Positions 12,039 to 24,027 of a stretch of DNA of 64,000 bases are shown here, piece by piece. The notes below the pieces were generated by a model that saw only the letters and a program-made list of their open reading frames with translations, did not search any database and had not been told where the DNA came from. The stretch's first letter is position 1. Each line of letters starts with the position of its first letter. The position numbers and the translations under genes are program-made. The stretch covers positions 233,328,242 through 233,392,241 of the forward strand of contig CM075670.1 of assembly GCA_037962975.1 (NCBI GenBank), read 5' to 3'. This DNA is from Clitoria ternatea (Eukaryota; Streptophyta; Magnoliopsida; Fabales; Fabaceae).

Positions 12039-12970
12039 CTGCTCCAAGACATCTTGCATTTTCTTCAACAAGAATCTGATTGCTCTTCACTTTGATTCTC
12101 ATCATCAACATCTTATGGAATCACCAGACCGTGAATTATTTTCAAAAGTCCTCCCTGATCAAGATAAGTCTGGTCCTCATCTGATGACTCACAAGTTAGC
12201 TAACTCCATCAACGCATGAATGTGATTTTCCTTTAAAGGAAGGAAAATAATAAAGCAAGGCAGATCAAGATCCCTCTCTCAAATGAAAACTTTCCATCTT
12301 AGTGAAACTTATACTATCCCTCTTTGTCTCTACCTGCACAAATCTCAAAGGCTCTTTGTTCTATGCTTAGTATGCAGAACGAATCTCTCTGACCCAAAAA
12401 GCACATATCCATTAAGTAAAAATCTCTCTGTATTAGATGTATCATTCTTCAATGATCATCCAATGGGTCTCTCTCTCTGTTGCTCATCTTGAAGAAAAAT
12501 CATATAAATTACAACTCTTCTCTTTATAGAACTGGCAGATGATAAAAGAGAAGAAATGAGAGTCGAGAGAGTTTGTAAGTAAAAAGATAGAAAGAAAAAC
12601 AAAAACAAAAAAAATACCATATGTCAACAAAAGAAGAAATGAAATCAGAAAATGTCATTAAAGAAAAGGAAAGATCACTATGTGCATATCAATCTCACAT
12701 TTTCAGAAGCCATAGTATCCAAGTCATAAGCATAAAATCATTGCATCTCATCTGAGAGATCATTGTCTTTGACTTAAGCTTTCAAACTTAGTACCAATTT
12801 CTCTTTTATTTCATCATCAACTTATACTAAGTTTTATGTAAAAATAAGCCTTTCTTCATTTGTATAAGTCGGCTGACCAGACTCATCACTTGGCTCAGCT
12901 AAGTCAAAAGGCTTATTAATCTTGTTGTTTAAATTCTTTTAATTCTTTGTAAGTATAGGTCTGGTAGACC
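12039..12970. other. Intergenic or repeat-derived, no gene seen
   Basis: About 930 bases between the Athila LTR and a copia-type LTR. No ORF with recognisable content; composition is AT-rich with scattered CT-rich stretches. It may be the remains of the copia element whose LTR follows, but I see no diagnostic motif. Confidence 0.4.
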
Positions 12971-13479
12971 TGTTGGGAAACATTGTTGGCCTGAAGAGAC
13001 TTTGGAAAGAATACTTGGATGTAAGCCATGAGTGGCTAGTGAAAGAATACTTGGGTCTATCCCAAGAGTGGATACTGTAAAAGAATACTCAGTTTGAGTC
13101 AGGAGTAGCTGGTGTCAAGAATACTCAAAGGCCCGTGAGGTGCTTAAGCTAAGAGTGGCTGGATTCAAGAATACTCAAGGGCACAGCCTATGCTGTTTAT
13201 GTAAAACAGAAAATTTTACATAGTGGAAAAACCCTTCAAGTCTGAAGGTACTAGATGTAGCTTTTATGTTGAAAGTGAACCAGTATAAATCTCCTATACG
13301 CTGTTTCCTTCCTTATCTCTACAAAAGTCTGATGCTTTTACATTCATCTTCTCTAAATTGCAAAAGTATGTTCTGTTGTGCAAAAGACCTTAAAAATGAT
13401 TGTATATCATTTTTGGTTTGAAAAAGTGAACAGACTTATTTAACCCCCCCCTCTTCTAAGTCTGTTCTCCGAACCAACA
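12971..13479 (+). repeat. Ty1/copia-type LTR (Sirevirus-like), lone
   Basis: Starts TGTTGGGAAAC and ends CGAACCAACA, giving a perfect 6-bp TGTTGG/CCAACA terminal pair over 509 bp. The body shows a series of about five 40-45-bp repeats around AAGAATACT (12,995-13,175), a stretch resembling the region before transcription start in Sirevirus LTRs (gaaccagtataaatctcc near 13,270) and a poly-C run near the 3' end (13,444-13,451). No matching TSD: AGACC before, TAATG after. It is therefore a truncated element's LTR or an old one. Lineage is tentative. Confidence 0.55.
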
Positions 13480-13810
13480 TAATGATTATTTTCTTATGCT
13501 ACATATTAAATATTAAAACATTTATATTAACTATTTAGGTCAATTGGGTTGATCGTTAGTCATATGTACTCAATAAGCCTATTTAGACTACCATAGGGAT
13601 TGATATGAACTCATATGAATGGATACCGTCCTTGACCTATTTTGGAATGATTAGTTCAAAATAAGCCACTTTAGAGATGTTAGTCCTCAAGACACCAAAT
13701 CAAATTCACGCCTCCATATTCTTTCCTATCAGGATTCTTGGCATTTGAGTCCCTATTTTGGGAATAAAAGAGATTGGGTTGAGGAAGGTCCAACAAATGG
13801 TATCAAAGCC
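13480..13810 (+). repeat. Ty1/copia LTR end and primer-binding site
   Basis: TGGTATCAAAGCC at 13,798-13,810 is a one-mismatch copy of the initiator-Met-tRNA PBS. It lies two bases after ...GGTCCAACA, a plausible LTR end at 13,795. The LTR start upstream is not resolved; it could be anywhere from about 13,480. A copia gag fragment in the same orientation follows at 14,994-15,356, which supports one plus-strand copia element. Confidence 0.6.
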
Positions 13811-14083
13811 CCTTTTTATTGTTAGATTATTGAGTTTTAAGGTTGTTTGATTCTTTCTTTTGGGATCAATTTAGACTGATTTAATGTGTGTGAAACTCAT
13901 TTATCATAAATCAAATGAATTTTACATGTGCATGAATGTGAATGGTTAATTATATGCCAAATAAGATGTATATACGTGCATGAATGATATATATGTTCGC
14001 CACATGAACTTTATATTATATATGTGCCACTAATTATATTCATATGGGTAAATTGTATATACTATTCGATAGACGATATATTA

Positions 14084-14312
14084 TATGAGAAAGACTTTTT
14101 TAAGTAAGAGTGAGAGAAATAAATCTGAATTGTTATATTTTATCATGAATGGTCAGGATTAAAATATATTGATCATGTGATTCTTTTAAAAAGTCATGTG
14201 ACTTTTTTAATTGGTCATGTGACTTTGAAAAACTTTTAACCATGACTATCCAAGTATCATTGTAGGCCCAAATTTGTTACTCTCACTTTCACCTAAGAAA
14301 ACCTTTCTCATA
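14084..14312. mobile_element. MITE-like inverted-repeat element, copy 1
   Basis: 229 bp bounded by long imperfect terminal inverted repeats of about 34 bp: TATGAGAAAGACTTTTTT...AAGAGTGAGAG on the left and its near complement CTCTCACTTTCACCTAAG...CTTTCTCATA on the right. There is no coding capacity. A second copy lies 90 bp downstream in the same orientation. It is a non-autonomous DNA transposon or a foldback repeat; the superfamily is not assigned. It lies in the leader of the copia remnant. Confidence 0.6.
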
Positions 14313-14404
14313 AGATACATCGTCGTCTACATCATCTATATACATACATATATAATGTATATATATATAACTTTGGCTTATTCAATATATATATATATAC
14401 GCTT

Positions 14405-14632
14405 TATGAGAAAGACTTTTTGATATGAGATTAAGAGGATTAAATTTGACTCATTAGATCTTATCATGGATGGTTGATATTATAATATATTAGTCATGTG
14501 AGTTTTTCAAAAAGTCATGTGACTTTTTAAGTGATCATATGACTTTAAAAACATTTTAATCATGATCATCCATGTATGATTGTACAGCCTAGATTTGTTG
14601 TTCTTACTCTCACCTAAGAAAATATTTCTTGT
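14405..14632. mobile_element. MITE-like inverted-repeat element, copy 2
   Basis: Diverged second copy of the unit at 14,084-14,312, starting TATGAGAAAGACTTTTTGAT and ending TTTCTTGTA, with the same internal GTCATGTGACTTTTT segment. About 228 bp. Between the copies is TA-rich sequence (14,313-14,404) with a TATATA run. A direct pair of the same MITE this close suggests segmental duplication or two insertions in TA-rich DNA. Confidence 0.55.
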
Positions 14633-14993
14633 AAGATACATACACACACATATGTGTGTTTATTTGGACACATGTAAGTGTCATAATTGAGAATGAACTT
14701 GGCAAATTATAGAGACCCCCCCCCCCCTTTATTTGTATTTGTCTAGTTCTTTTTAGTTAAATTAGATGATGCAATATATTTCCAAAGCAATCTCTATTTA
14801 TGTTTGATCGTTGCATGGGAGTACCATTTACAAACCAACTTGCATGGGTTGGTGAAGTGCTTGGAATCTTGTTGGATCTATAATTATGTATGCATATTTT
14901 GTGTGTATGCTTAACCCCTGCTTGTTGTATAGAACATGTAATTAAATGTATCTATCTTCTATTACATTTGTTGTTGTTAATGCTAGTTGCTAA

Positions 14994-15356
14994 CATGTTT
15001 GCTCAAATTAATTGCATCCTCATGCTTAATGGGACAAACTTTCAGGTCTGCAAGGAAGCAGTCGAGATAATTCTCGATTGGGTAGATCTTGATCTGGTAC
15101 TTTGGACTGAGAAACTCATTTCAACTCTAGGAAAGTCAAAGGAGAATAAGGTTAAGAAGTGGCAACAATCAAACCGAATGTGCCTAACTATTATGAAGTG
15201 ATCTATTCCAGATGTTTTTCGGGAATTTCTGAGTCAGAGCGTAAAAGACTTCCTTATGTTGTTAAGAAGTATTTCACTAGTAATGAGCAAGCTGAAGCAA
15301 CCAATTTGCACAAAGTTAATTTTCAAAACCAAAGTCACATCCATGAAACTATGTAA
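14994..15356 (+). pseudogene. Ty1/copia gag fragment
   Basis: Gag N-terminal part of a copia-type element. From 14,994 the frame reads MFAQINCILMLNGTNFQVCK, then EIILDWVDLDLVLWTEK, the LNGxNFxxWK pattern of the copia gag (UBN2-type) family, with Cys in place of Trp. After 15,201 the reading moves to another frame (FTSNEQAEATNLHKVNF, 15,159-15,356), so there is at least one frameshift. Nothing of protease, integrase or RT follows. It fits downstream of the PBS at 13,798. Confidence 0.7.
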
Positions 15357-15562
15357 CTGAGGTATCAAAGTTCATTTTCAAAAAGACCCTACACATTGGT
15401 TGTCATTGCACAAATTCATGTTGTACTTGAGAACACAAAGTAGTAGTTGCCATGTGTGTAATAAAAATAGGAACTTAAAGAACACTTAGTTTTAACCAAT
15501 ACAAAAAAAAAAAAGCCCTCTACACAACATTGCCTTTTTTTTTCAAAACTCAATCATTCCTC

Positions 15563-15950
15563 TTACACCATAACAACCGTAAAAAGAGTTGGCAAGACAT
15601 CATCAATATTTTTACATAAACATTCATGCATCCAATGCTTAAAAGACTCATCCTCACCAGTTGGAATATGAAAACTCAATGAATTAGCAAACCAAAATCT
15701 TCTCAAATGAGAGCAAAATAATACCAAATGAAAAGTAGTCTCTTCATTCTCACTGTACAATAGGACTAATAACACCATCAATAGTACCCCTACACAAATT
15801 AGTCCTCACAAGCAAATTTTCTAAACAAACGCTCCAAATAAAATGAGACATTTAGAAGGTATTTTAACATGCCACAACTCAACCTCGTGAATAAAAAAGG
15901 ATGAACATGTAGAATTCATTTCTTAAGCACACAACCAAGCATGAGCCCAC
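15563..15950 (-). pseudogene. LINE (non-LTR) retrotransposon ORF2 3' fragment
   Basis: On the minus strand the region reads as the zinc-binding tail of a plant LINE reverse transcriptase: HFIWSVCLENLLVRTNL, then a gap with damaged Cys motif, then SENEETTFHLVLFCSHLRRFWFANSLSF and a C-terminal helix ending HECLCKNIDDVLPTLF. This is the zf-RVT pattern (C..C...E(E/T)xxHLFFxC...W). The RT core and endonuclease are absent, as expected for a small piece. Frame breaks near 15,780 show it is not functional. Confidence 0.7.
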
Positions 15951-16692
15951 TTGCCAAATATGCACATAACGTGTAAAAATCAAACTTACGACCACCTGAT
16001 TAATCATTGTTATAACTTTTTAAGACAATGTTTGTTAGAATATATGATTTTTAACTCTTTTAAGATAGGTTTTAACCTACCTGAAAATACAAATCTTTTA
16101 TATTTTGAGTTTTCTCGTAATTTAACTTATTTGATAATAACTTTTTATAACTTTTATTAAATAAAGACAAGTGTTCTTTTTAACTTATTTTTTAATAAAT
16201 AAAAAAGATACCTTCCACTAAACACTTTTTAATAGTTTTATACATGCCTGTGTGACTAAACTTTTTTTTTTCCAACTCATGTTACCAATATTTAAGCCCT
16301 TACAATTCCCAAAAGAAAAAAAATTGTTTTCATCTCACTGGTGAGTCATTATAGGATATAGTTGGGATTATATTTTCATTTTACAAGTTGGGCTTAATTT
16401 GAATAAGTTTCTCTCGTTCAATTTCTTTAGATATTAAAATATGCAAGTTACTTTAAATGTATAGAGATAATTTAATTTTTCTATATTTTACTTTTTTTTT
16501 CTCGTATAAATTCTATTAAAAGAGTTTATCCAAGTCGAGTCATAGGTAAAACTTTGCTAAACAATCACCTATTTGGACGTTGTGCTTTTGGCATAACATA
16601 TTGACATAAACAGTTCCCAGAGTTTCTTCCCTCACCAATGCTTTTTTTAATGACACCTCCTCTTTATAATTTCATTGTAAAAGACATATTTA

Positions 16693-16742
<50 letters not shown>

Positions 16743-17913
16743 TAAAATATATGTCAGCATTATAAAATCCAGATGAATTCTAAGGTTGTTTTTTCTTATT
16801 CAATATGCTATATCATACATTATACTACTCTGTTACGACGTGACTCTATTACCCTACAACACCATCTTGACATTAGAACGATAGTCCATTAACTCTTTTT
16901 TATTATTATTGATCATTGTTGAACTCTCATCAAATTTCTCCCTCTTCATTTAGTGTCATTATGAGCTTAACGATTACAAGTTGTGTCATTTTTTATTTCT
17001 CATATTTGTTCATGTAATGTTGATTATTGTATTGAATCCAAATTTGATGATTAAAAAAATGGTGTAGGTTGGCATGATTTGATATTTGCATCATTGACAA
17101 TAGAGAACATTATGATGTCTGCATGTTGTTCTCAGTTTTCTACGTTGTTTTGTTCACCTGTTTAATAATTCAGTAGTTGGTAGGGAATTAGTTTTGTGAC
17201 ATCGGTTTCTCTTTTCAATATATAGAGGCAAAATATAATATGGTTTCATATTATTAGATTATAAATTCTTGTCGCATTTAAAGGATGTTTGGTTTGCAGT
17301 TGGGAAAATGTAGTTATGAAAATGGAAAAATCTAAAGGTTAATACTAATCATTTATGTCATTCGAGACAATTAAAACTTCATTTGACCGATTAATTTTTT
17401 CCTACTTCCTACCTCTTTTCCGTTCAACGGCTGCCCAAGCATGCTATTAGTATCTTAATGTTACCAATACCTACATTTTTTTGGACATAGAATACCTACT
17501 TGTGGTTATCAACTACAATGTCTGATTGCCTTTTTGTTGTATTAAACCCAGTTTATTATATCTCAATGTTATGAGGTTATGATTTCTTTCGGCTTATAAT
17601 TTTCAGACTGACGGTTCAATTGAATTTGTATTCCCTTTTAAGAGTCAGTCTAATTTCTTTGAAACGTAAATATATCTTGAAAAACAAGATTCGATTCAAT
17701 AATTAGTTTTCAAGTTTTGATTTGAGAATCTAAAAGAATAAAAAATCATGAGTCCCAATCATATTTTAACATAACTATGTTCCTAAAATTCAAATTCCAC
17801 TTGCCATGGAAAAAAGGACTTTGCACAGCATTGCATACATTGTGGTATCGCAAGCATTCATTGCCAATATTATTCACGACTCTTGTGTTAATTAAGGTTC
17901 GGTGGCTAGTTTG
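15951..17913. other. Intergenic, no gene seen
   Basis: Nearly 2 kb of AT-rich sequence without any ORF I would defend. It contains one dinucleotide microsatellite (16,697-16,739) and poly-T/A runs. Confidence 0.5.
16697..16739. repeat. (TA)n microsatellite
   Basis: About 21 uninterrupted TA units. Such runs are common in plant intergenic DNA and prone to length change. Confidence 0.95.
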
Positions 17914-18050
17914 AGGATGTTTGGTAAGTGCTGTTGAACGGAGAATGGGCCGTTGGAACCTCCGTTGCCCTCAAAGCAGCTCCTACTTGCTTCCTAGCCA
18001 ACGGAGAAAATCTCCGTTGGTCTCCGTTTCCTAGCTGCACCAAACACCCT
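17914..18050. mobile_element. Small foldback/MITE-like element
   Basis: 137 bp bounded by AGGATGTTTGGT and ACCAAACACCCT, inverted repeats with one mismatch. Inside is a GC-richer core with repeated CTCCGTT(GG) and a perfect 10-bp stem: CCAACGGAGA, three A, TCTCCGTTGG (17,998-18,020). GC content stands out from the flanks. It looks like a non-autonomous element downstream of the CID7 gene; TSD and family are not established. Confidence 0.45.
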
Positions 18051-18741
18051 TTTTATCATCTTATTTTTCTCGTTGGCAACTACAAACTTATATGGTACGA
18101 AACCATTCTCCTTTTAAAAATCATAATTGAATTATGTGTATTACCATCAAGCAAATAAATCGTCTTTAAGATCGAGTTCTAGAAATACAATACTATAAAA
18201 TCTTACTAGGAAGAATTTTCCCGCCTATAAATATTCTACCAATTTAAACCCGAGTAGAATATATCAAACCAAAAAAAAAGGTGTATGCGCATTAGTGAAC
18301 TCTATAGGAAGAGGCCAGAACCAACTTAGAATTTAACTTCGATCCCAAATAGTTTGACATTCGATCTCCAACCGTTGTAGTAATTGATTGTAAGTATCAA
18401 AAGGATGAATATCTGTTCTAATTGGCAAAGTGAATTGTTCTATCATGTAATTGAGTTCTACCAGGTTACATCTGAATAAAAAAAGGAATTTAACAAAAAT
18501 GATAGGGTACAAAATTAACAGATTGAAAATGCTGACTAATGTGATCAGACCTGAGTGAAACCTTAATGGTACAATTCTTGCTACAACCCTTCTCTTCTAA
18601 CCTCCATTTTTTTTATCATTTTCTTCAGGCTTGGCCATTGCCATTACTTCCCATATACAGATACAAGAATGACTACAACAATGTTGTTCTACATGTTCAT
18701 GGATTTTTACCGTGTCAAAAACTTGTATACCTCCTTGTGGT

Positions 18742-19045
18742 TCAATATATCACAACACGAATCAGACCTGGCTGTGGTTCTGTGAAATCAAGGCCTTCTT
18801 CTTCAAGTAGATAATGCTGTACAGCCAACGGAAGCCTTGCGGGCGTGCGGGAGCCCCTCGTATGGTGGCCGGTCCCAACGCATATATAAACCTGCAGACG
18901 CTGTTCAGCCGCTCTGGCTGTGCTTCTTAGCACACTCAGTTCATGTTTCAGCACGTGGATGGCTTCACTTACATGCAGCCCGTGTAAGTCTATCATTCTC
19001 TCATACCCTCTTCCATTAACCTGCATCTCTGGAGCAACAGGATTC
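18742..19045 (-). other. CID7: CID7 coding exon 6 (SMR) and stop
   Basis: 304 bp after TCTTTCAG. It completes an Arg codon, then NPVAPEMQVNGRGYE and the SMR domain to ...GLIRVVIY and TGA at 18,742. The 3' UTR lies to the left of 18,742; its end was not determined. Confidence 0.88.
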
Positions 19046-22000
19046 CTGAAAGATCAACATTCACAATGACTACAGCAGAAGCAAACACACAGAATTATAG
19101 AACAATGAAAACAAACTTCCTAATTCTATACTAATACAATATAATTCCAGAAGAAAATTTTAGATAGCTTCTTTTAGTAAATGAAGGAAAAGGTGCTGCA
19201 CTTTTGGACAGTAGATGTTCACAAAAGAGTAGTGTTACGCTGACTTGGAACTTAGCTACTAAATTCTTCTCTGAATATGCCAATCGATAACAATCAGCAT
19301 GTGCCTTTTATAACCATTTGGGGGCTGTTTGATTTGAAAATGTGTTTCCACTGTTTTATCTTTTTGCTTTTACTCTTATTTACAAAAATGCCTCCTTGTT
19401 TCCATTTCTGAAAAGCTTGTATACCTCTATATAAACTTTTAAAAATAAAATAGAGTGAAAAAATGGTGACATTTTTTTAATTAAATTTGAAAAATAAACA
19501 TTTTCTAAAATCAAATGTTAAAGACCCCTTTATTGTTTCACACCACTCACAGCTAATGTGAGACCAGCATACTTATCAACGGTCAGCAGTCGGTAAAAAA
19601 ATCAATAGTATAATAAATAAATAAATCAAATAGCGACAGGCAAAAATATGAATAAAAGGTAACAAATAGAGCCAGACTGTTAAAAGAAAGTCATCATTAT
19701 CTGCAGTTTGTGTAGAGGTGGAGAAATATTTATGTAGTTGAAGCTTAAAACTGGACTGAACAAAAAGCCAAACGCAATGAGTCTAACCATGAATCAGACA
19801 CCTACTAGTTATGATTCAATCTTTAACAAAATTGATGGTTAGACCACCATTGGATGAATCAATTCAAAACCGATCTCATAAATAGTCATATTTTAGTTGA
19901 ACCAACCAACATAAATTTAAAATTAAAAAATTTGTTCACATTTAAAAAATGTTAATATATATTTTATTTAGATTATTCTTAATAAGTCATTTAGCTCAAC
20001 CAATCCATATATGTTGATGAATCTGAATCAAAAGTCTGACAAGTTCATCATCTGCTATAGTATTAACAGTGTGTCATTATTACATCAAACAAATTTTGCT
20101 TTCTACCAAAAGTCACGTGGATAGGAAGATTTACAGAAGAGGGGAACAACAAACCTCTGGCGGTAAATAGATTCTTGAGCTTTTCCATGAGCTGCTTTCA
20201 TATGCATGTTGTGCAGTTGCCCCTTAACACTTAGTTCTTTTGCAAGAGCCTTGTTTCCTACAAGGTAGGCTTGTCGTGCCTGTTTTTATATTATGAATAA
20301 TTAAACTTAAGTTACAACAATTAGAATGTGTGATCTCCCAATAAGTCCTCATTGCCCAGTTAGTGGCATAAAGCTTGGTTGTTGAAACTTAAGAAAATGT
20401 TAGCCGGACAAATTCCATTACAGCGAAAAATGTGAAAAAAATCCAAAAGGTGGCACAAAAACAAACTAAAGAACAGATGTTTCTGGTAAGGATCTTGCCA
20501 GTCACACAGCAAATGTTCCTGGACTTTGTTGTTAGTACATATTCAATTCTAACAACTCTTTTCTTAAATCTACGCACCCTACACAGACACAACTTGCTTG
20601 CCCAAGAGTTAATGTGAACTGCAGACTAACTCAGAGAAAGAACATATAAGATTAGAAATGTAGGTGAAGCATGTTGATATAAGCCAACCGGGAAGTGTGT
20701 AGCCAAAATCATTACATCATACTCCCTCATGAACTTTTCATAAGACAGTTTTAAAATTCTTAGTGGTCATTTTTATAAGACAGGGTTACAATTTCTAAAA
20801 TAGTTATTTCTCTTATCCTCATTTACCCTTATTAATTATTTTATTTGGTTAGTGATCCGGTTTGGATACCGGCCCTAAGACTAAGAGATCATTATCTTAG
20901 CCGGCCTAGAGTTCAATCGGTATCACAGGACAATGATCCAGTCGGCAAAAATATTAGCTGTCCTAGACATCAACCGGTAACACAGAATACCGACCCGGTC
21001 TGCAACTATATGATGTAAGTCTCTCCTACACCGGTCATCCGAAGTAGTGTCTGAGACATTGGATACCTCATCCGTTCTCATTTCACCCATCACTTATAAC
21101 CGATTGCCTCAGTCATTTTGAGAGGTTGATCCGGACCGATCAACCGGTTTCCATTATATCACATGAAACCGGTGTCATCGGTATACATCCGGACTGTAAT
21201 TCCGAGTCAGGCATTCTCCCTGCACCGGTTAGTCCAGGATAACACCATGCACACCAGATAACATACATATCACCCGACAGAAGACGATGGGCATTTCTAC
21301 AGGGACCGATCAATAATTCCCCACACTACGAGCCATAATCTGCTCCTGGGAATGATCAACTTGTCCCCTAAGTCTGGCCCCATTCTCCCTACGCTCAATA
21401 TAAAATAGCCACTTGCCTCAATCATGCTGGTGAGTGCGCATTAAACAATAATATACTTGCTTAATGGAGGTTAGTGGTTTCCCACTAACAGGTCCTCGTA
21501 TATCGAGCTAAACAGGTATAAGAACTCACTTCAGTTTACTGGAGAGAGGTTCTGAGTTCTGGTTCCGGGTTTTCCATCCATTACATTCCACACTTGGAAT
21601 ATATTACTGACTTGAGCGTCGGAGAATCTTCGCAGGTGACACCACCTTTCGCCCACACCTACGCGTGAGGTCGGTGTGAAGGATCTCCAGGACGCCAAGA
21701 CCGGTCTCTTCATACAGATACACCGGATACACACACCGGATATTCACAGAACCGGCCTTCAGACATATACTTTTCTCACTATTTGTGACTGGCCCAACAC
21801 CGGATCTCTTGGACCCCGGTGCAGGACAGATCAGTTAGTAATAAATTGTTTAAGAGGTAGCCACCCAAACCAACAAACTAAAAGAAGAGAGATATTAATA
21901 TCTTCATTATTATCAAGCGCGTTAAATTAAGCTCATGGGGGTAGAATTGAAATGCCATATTATCTTGTAAGAAACCAATAAACTTAACTACCAATTAACT

Positions 22001-24027
22001 ACTTTTATTGATCTAAGTGATTTGGTTAACTTAGCCATATGAAAAAACCAGAGGGAGTATTTTCATTCAAATTCCCATTTAACTTCACCAATGCATGAAT
22101 CATAGACCCACCTGCTCAAAATATGCATTACGCAAGCGTGCATGACCACGAGCCTCCTCCCGCAGCTCAGAATACATATTTGCTGCCATTCAAAATTGTT
22201 AAAGGAAAGACAGTATAGAAAGAAGTCATCTCACAGTTGAAGCACATAAACTTAAATATTTACCGACTGCGTCACCAGTTTCAAGCCAAACAGGAGCTGC
22301 CCGAGCAGAACCACGGTTATGTAATCTATCACCAAAGTTAGCTCTCCCCTGTCCACTGTTGTAGGCACTAGCTAGAACATTTAAACTCCTGCTTGAGCCA
22401 GTGGAAGCATCACCAGAGCCATTTCTATCATACTTCCATATACCAGAATCCTGAGACACCAATTTCCTGACAGCTGAAGCAAAGTCGGTAGCACCTCTAG
22501 ATGGAATAGAAGAGCTAGATTTGAACATGAGCATTTCTTTCTCAGATGACAAGTAAGGGTTTCCACTTTGCTGAACATTATCTGTAGTATACTTTGCAGA
22601 ATTTGGCTGGCCATTTGATGAAGTAAGCGTGGGAAAGTCCATTGCACTCAGATCAGGGGCTGATAGAGTCTTTGGAGTCGGATTCTGATTAAAACTACCA
22701 TCAACTTGAATCTACAAATTTGGAGGGAAACAAGAGATAATCAACATAAACATCCCCGGTTAAGAAGAATGACAGAGAAATGAGTACTATTCATGAGATA
22801 ACGATGACATGCACAAAATGAAAAACAAAATCTAGAGACATATTTGTACTTTGGATTACTGTGTTCTATACCGAGATAAGACTTTATAATAAAAAAAATA
22901 CGCTAACAAAATTCCCAGGGTTCCTTCATACATGAAGCATCGGGTATCAGGAAACAGTAGATTAGAAACCGGAAGCTGGGTTGCATTACAGTTTCCTCAT
23001 AGGGATGCCAGCAAGGCACAAGTATTTCTCTCACATTTATCCTCCATTCCTTCTGATTTCATAATGTACCATAGCATATTGCAAGACGGGCATTTCCAAC
23101 CAATAATTGCATCACAACATGCTAAGAGAAAGATATGACACAAATCTAACTGACAATGTATAACTTCTACAGGAAATCCTATAAAAAGAGGCTGTATAAT
23201 GAAAATAGTTTAACTAGAAATCAGTTACGACATAAAGATCAACCTACCTCCAACTGCGTAAGCATCTCAATGGTCAGATGTAGATCACATCCATTGGCAA
23301 AGTAAACTTCAGCAAGGCTTTCTGAAGCAAAACCAGGGAATAGAGAAGCTAAAAACTCCAATGGATTCACATCAGTATCATCCATAGCATTCTCAGCCAA
23401 AATATCATTTAAGAATCCATGTCTAGAGTTGTCATCATAAACAAGTGCCTCTCGACCACTGCTAACATGTAGGTCAGCATTCCCAATTCGCCTATCCCAA
23501 GGCTTTGCTAATGGACTCAAAAAGCTTGCTGAAGATGGTTCCTCGTAGGTGGAATTGGAAAACCTTAATTTATCAGCAAAGGCATTGCCATTAAGGTGCT
23601 GTTGAGATAATTCCTGCTGCTCATTTAACATGTATCTACTTCCCTTAGAAGAAGGAAACATTGAAGATTCATTATCATCATGTATAGATAAGCCTGCTAA
23701 AGAGAGATTGTTAAGACCTTGGGATTCATCTTCTCCCATAACCTTGAAGTCAGGGGTGATATCATCAGGAAGCTGACAACGCCAGTACTGGTGGGCCTCG
23801 TCATCTGAATTATTTGAAACAGATGATTCTGATCGATCTAAAACCGTTTTCCCTAGAGATCCGGCAGTAGGCAACCTCGCTGTTGCATCTACTGAGCTGG
23901 TGCTTCCGGATGGCAATGATCTGAGGGAAAAAGGAATAAACTCTGCTGCATTTGGATTCAAAGTGGTTGCTTTGCTCAGCAAGCTCAGTTTTGCATCTGT
24001 TTGGGATCCTTGCTTGGATAAGCTCAT
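18742..24027 (-). CDS. CID7: CID7-like PABP-interacting protein (PAM2-CUE-DUF1771-SMR)
   Basis: Coding exons on the minus strand: 24,027-23,248; 22,711-22,264; 22,182-22,112; 20,279-20,155; 19,045-18,742. All introns are GT-AG and phases close exactly, giving 575 codons plus TGA. Near residues 16-33 is a PAM2 motif (LNPNAAEFIP), which binds the MLLE domain of poly(A)-binding protein. Residues about 219-260 form a CUE domain (NPLEFLASLFP...LTQLE), a ubiquitin-binding fold. About 412-478 is DUF1771 (HARLRNAYFEQARQAYL). About 493-575 is an SMR domain with IDLHGLHV and VGTGHHTRG, a fold linked to nucleic-acid cleavage or binding. This order matches plant CTC-interacting-domain proteins such as Arabidopsis CID7, of similar length. 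Start: ATG at 24,027 opens MSLSKQGSQ; upstream in the same frame a TGA occurs in exon 1 with no ATG between. No lesion is visible. It probably acts in cytosolic mRNA metabolism. Confidence 0.9.
20155..20279 (-). other. CID7: CID7 coding exon 5
   Basis: 125 bp between AAAACAG and GTTTGT. It encodes ARQAYLVGNKALAKELSVKG and on to AQESIYRQR, the rest of DUF1771. Phase 0 in, phase 2 out. Confidence 0.87.
20853..21833 (+). mobile_element. Solo LTR of Tat/Retand-like family in CID7 intron 4
   Basis: 981-bp LTR with ends TGATCCGG... and ...ACAGATCA (TGATC/GATCA inverted ends), flanked by a perfect 5-bp TSD GTTAG (20,848-20,852 and 21,834-21,838). Its start (GGTTTGGATACCGG) and end blocks (gaatcttcgcaggtgacacc, accggtctct) match the LTR at 33,757-52,252, so it is the same family. 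It has many CCGG and ACCGGT words. No internal region remains, so it arose by LTR-LTR recombination. It is antisense to CID7. Confidence 0.85.
22112..22182 (-). other. CID7: CID7 coding exon 4
   Basis: 71-bp exon between ATGGCAG and GTGGGT. It encodes ANMYSELREEARGHARLRN...FEQ, the start of DUF1771. Phase 1 in, phase 0 out. Its downstream intron (20,280-22,111) holds the solo LTR at 20,853-21,833. Confidence 0.85.
22264..22711 (-). other. CID7: CID7 coding exon 3
   Basis: 448 bp, begins after TTTGTAG and ends before GTAAAT. It encodes a Ser/Asn-rich linker without recognised fold, including SAMDFPTLTS, which resembles a second short PAM2-like or LxxFP motif, and RGATDFASAVRKLVSQ. Phase 0 in, phase 1 out. 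Confidence 0.85.
23248..24027 (-). other. CID7: CID7 coding exon 2 (PAM2 and CUE)
   Basis: First coding exon, 780 bp, phase 0. It carries the start codon, the PAM2 motif, a long low-complexity acidic/serine-rich linker and the whole CUE domain. It ends at GAG with donor GTAGGT. The acceptor upstream is TTTTGCAG at 24,115, so 24,028-24,114 is 5' UTR in the same exon. Confidence 0.88.

Noticed and set aside
12971..13810. Treating 12,971-13,810 as one LTR followed by its PBS
   Set aside because: The TGTTGG...CCAACA unit ends at 13,479, over 300 bp before the PBS at 13,798, so two different LTR pieces are more likely.
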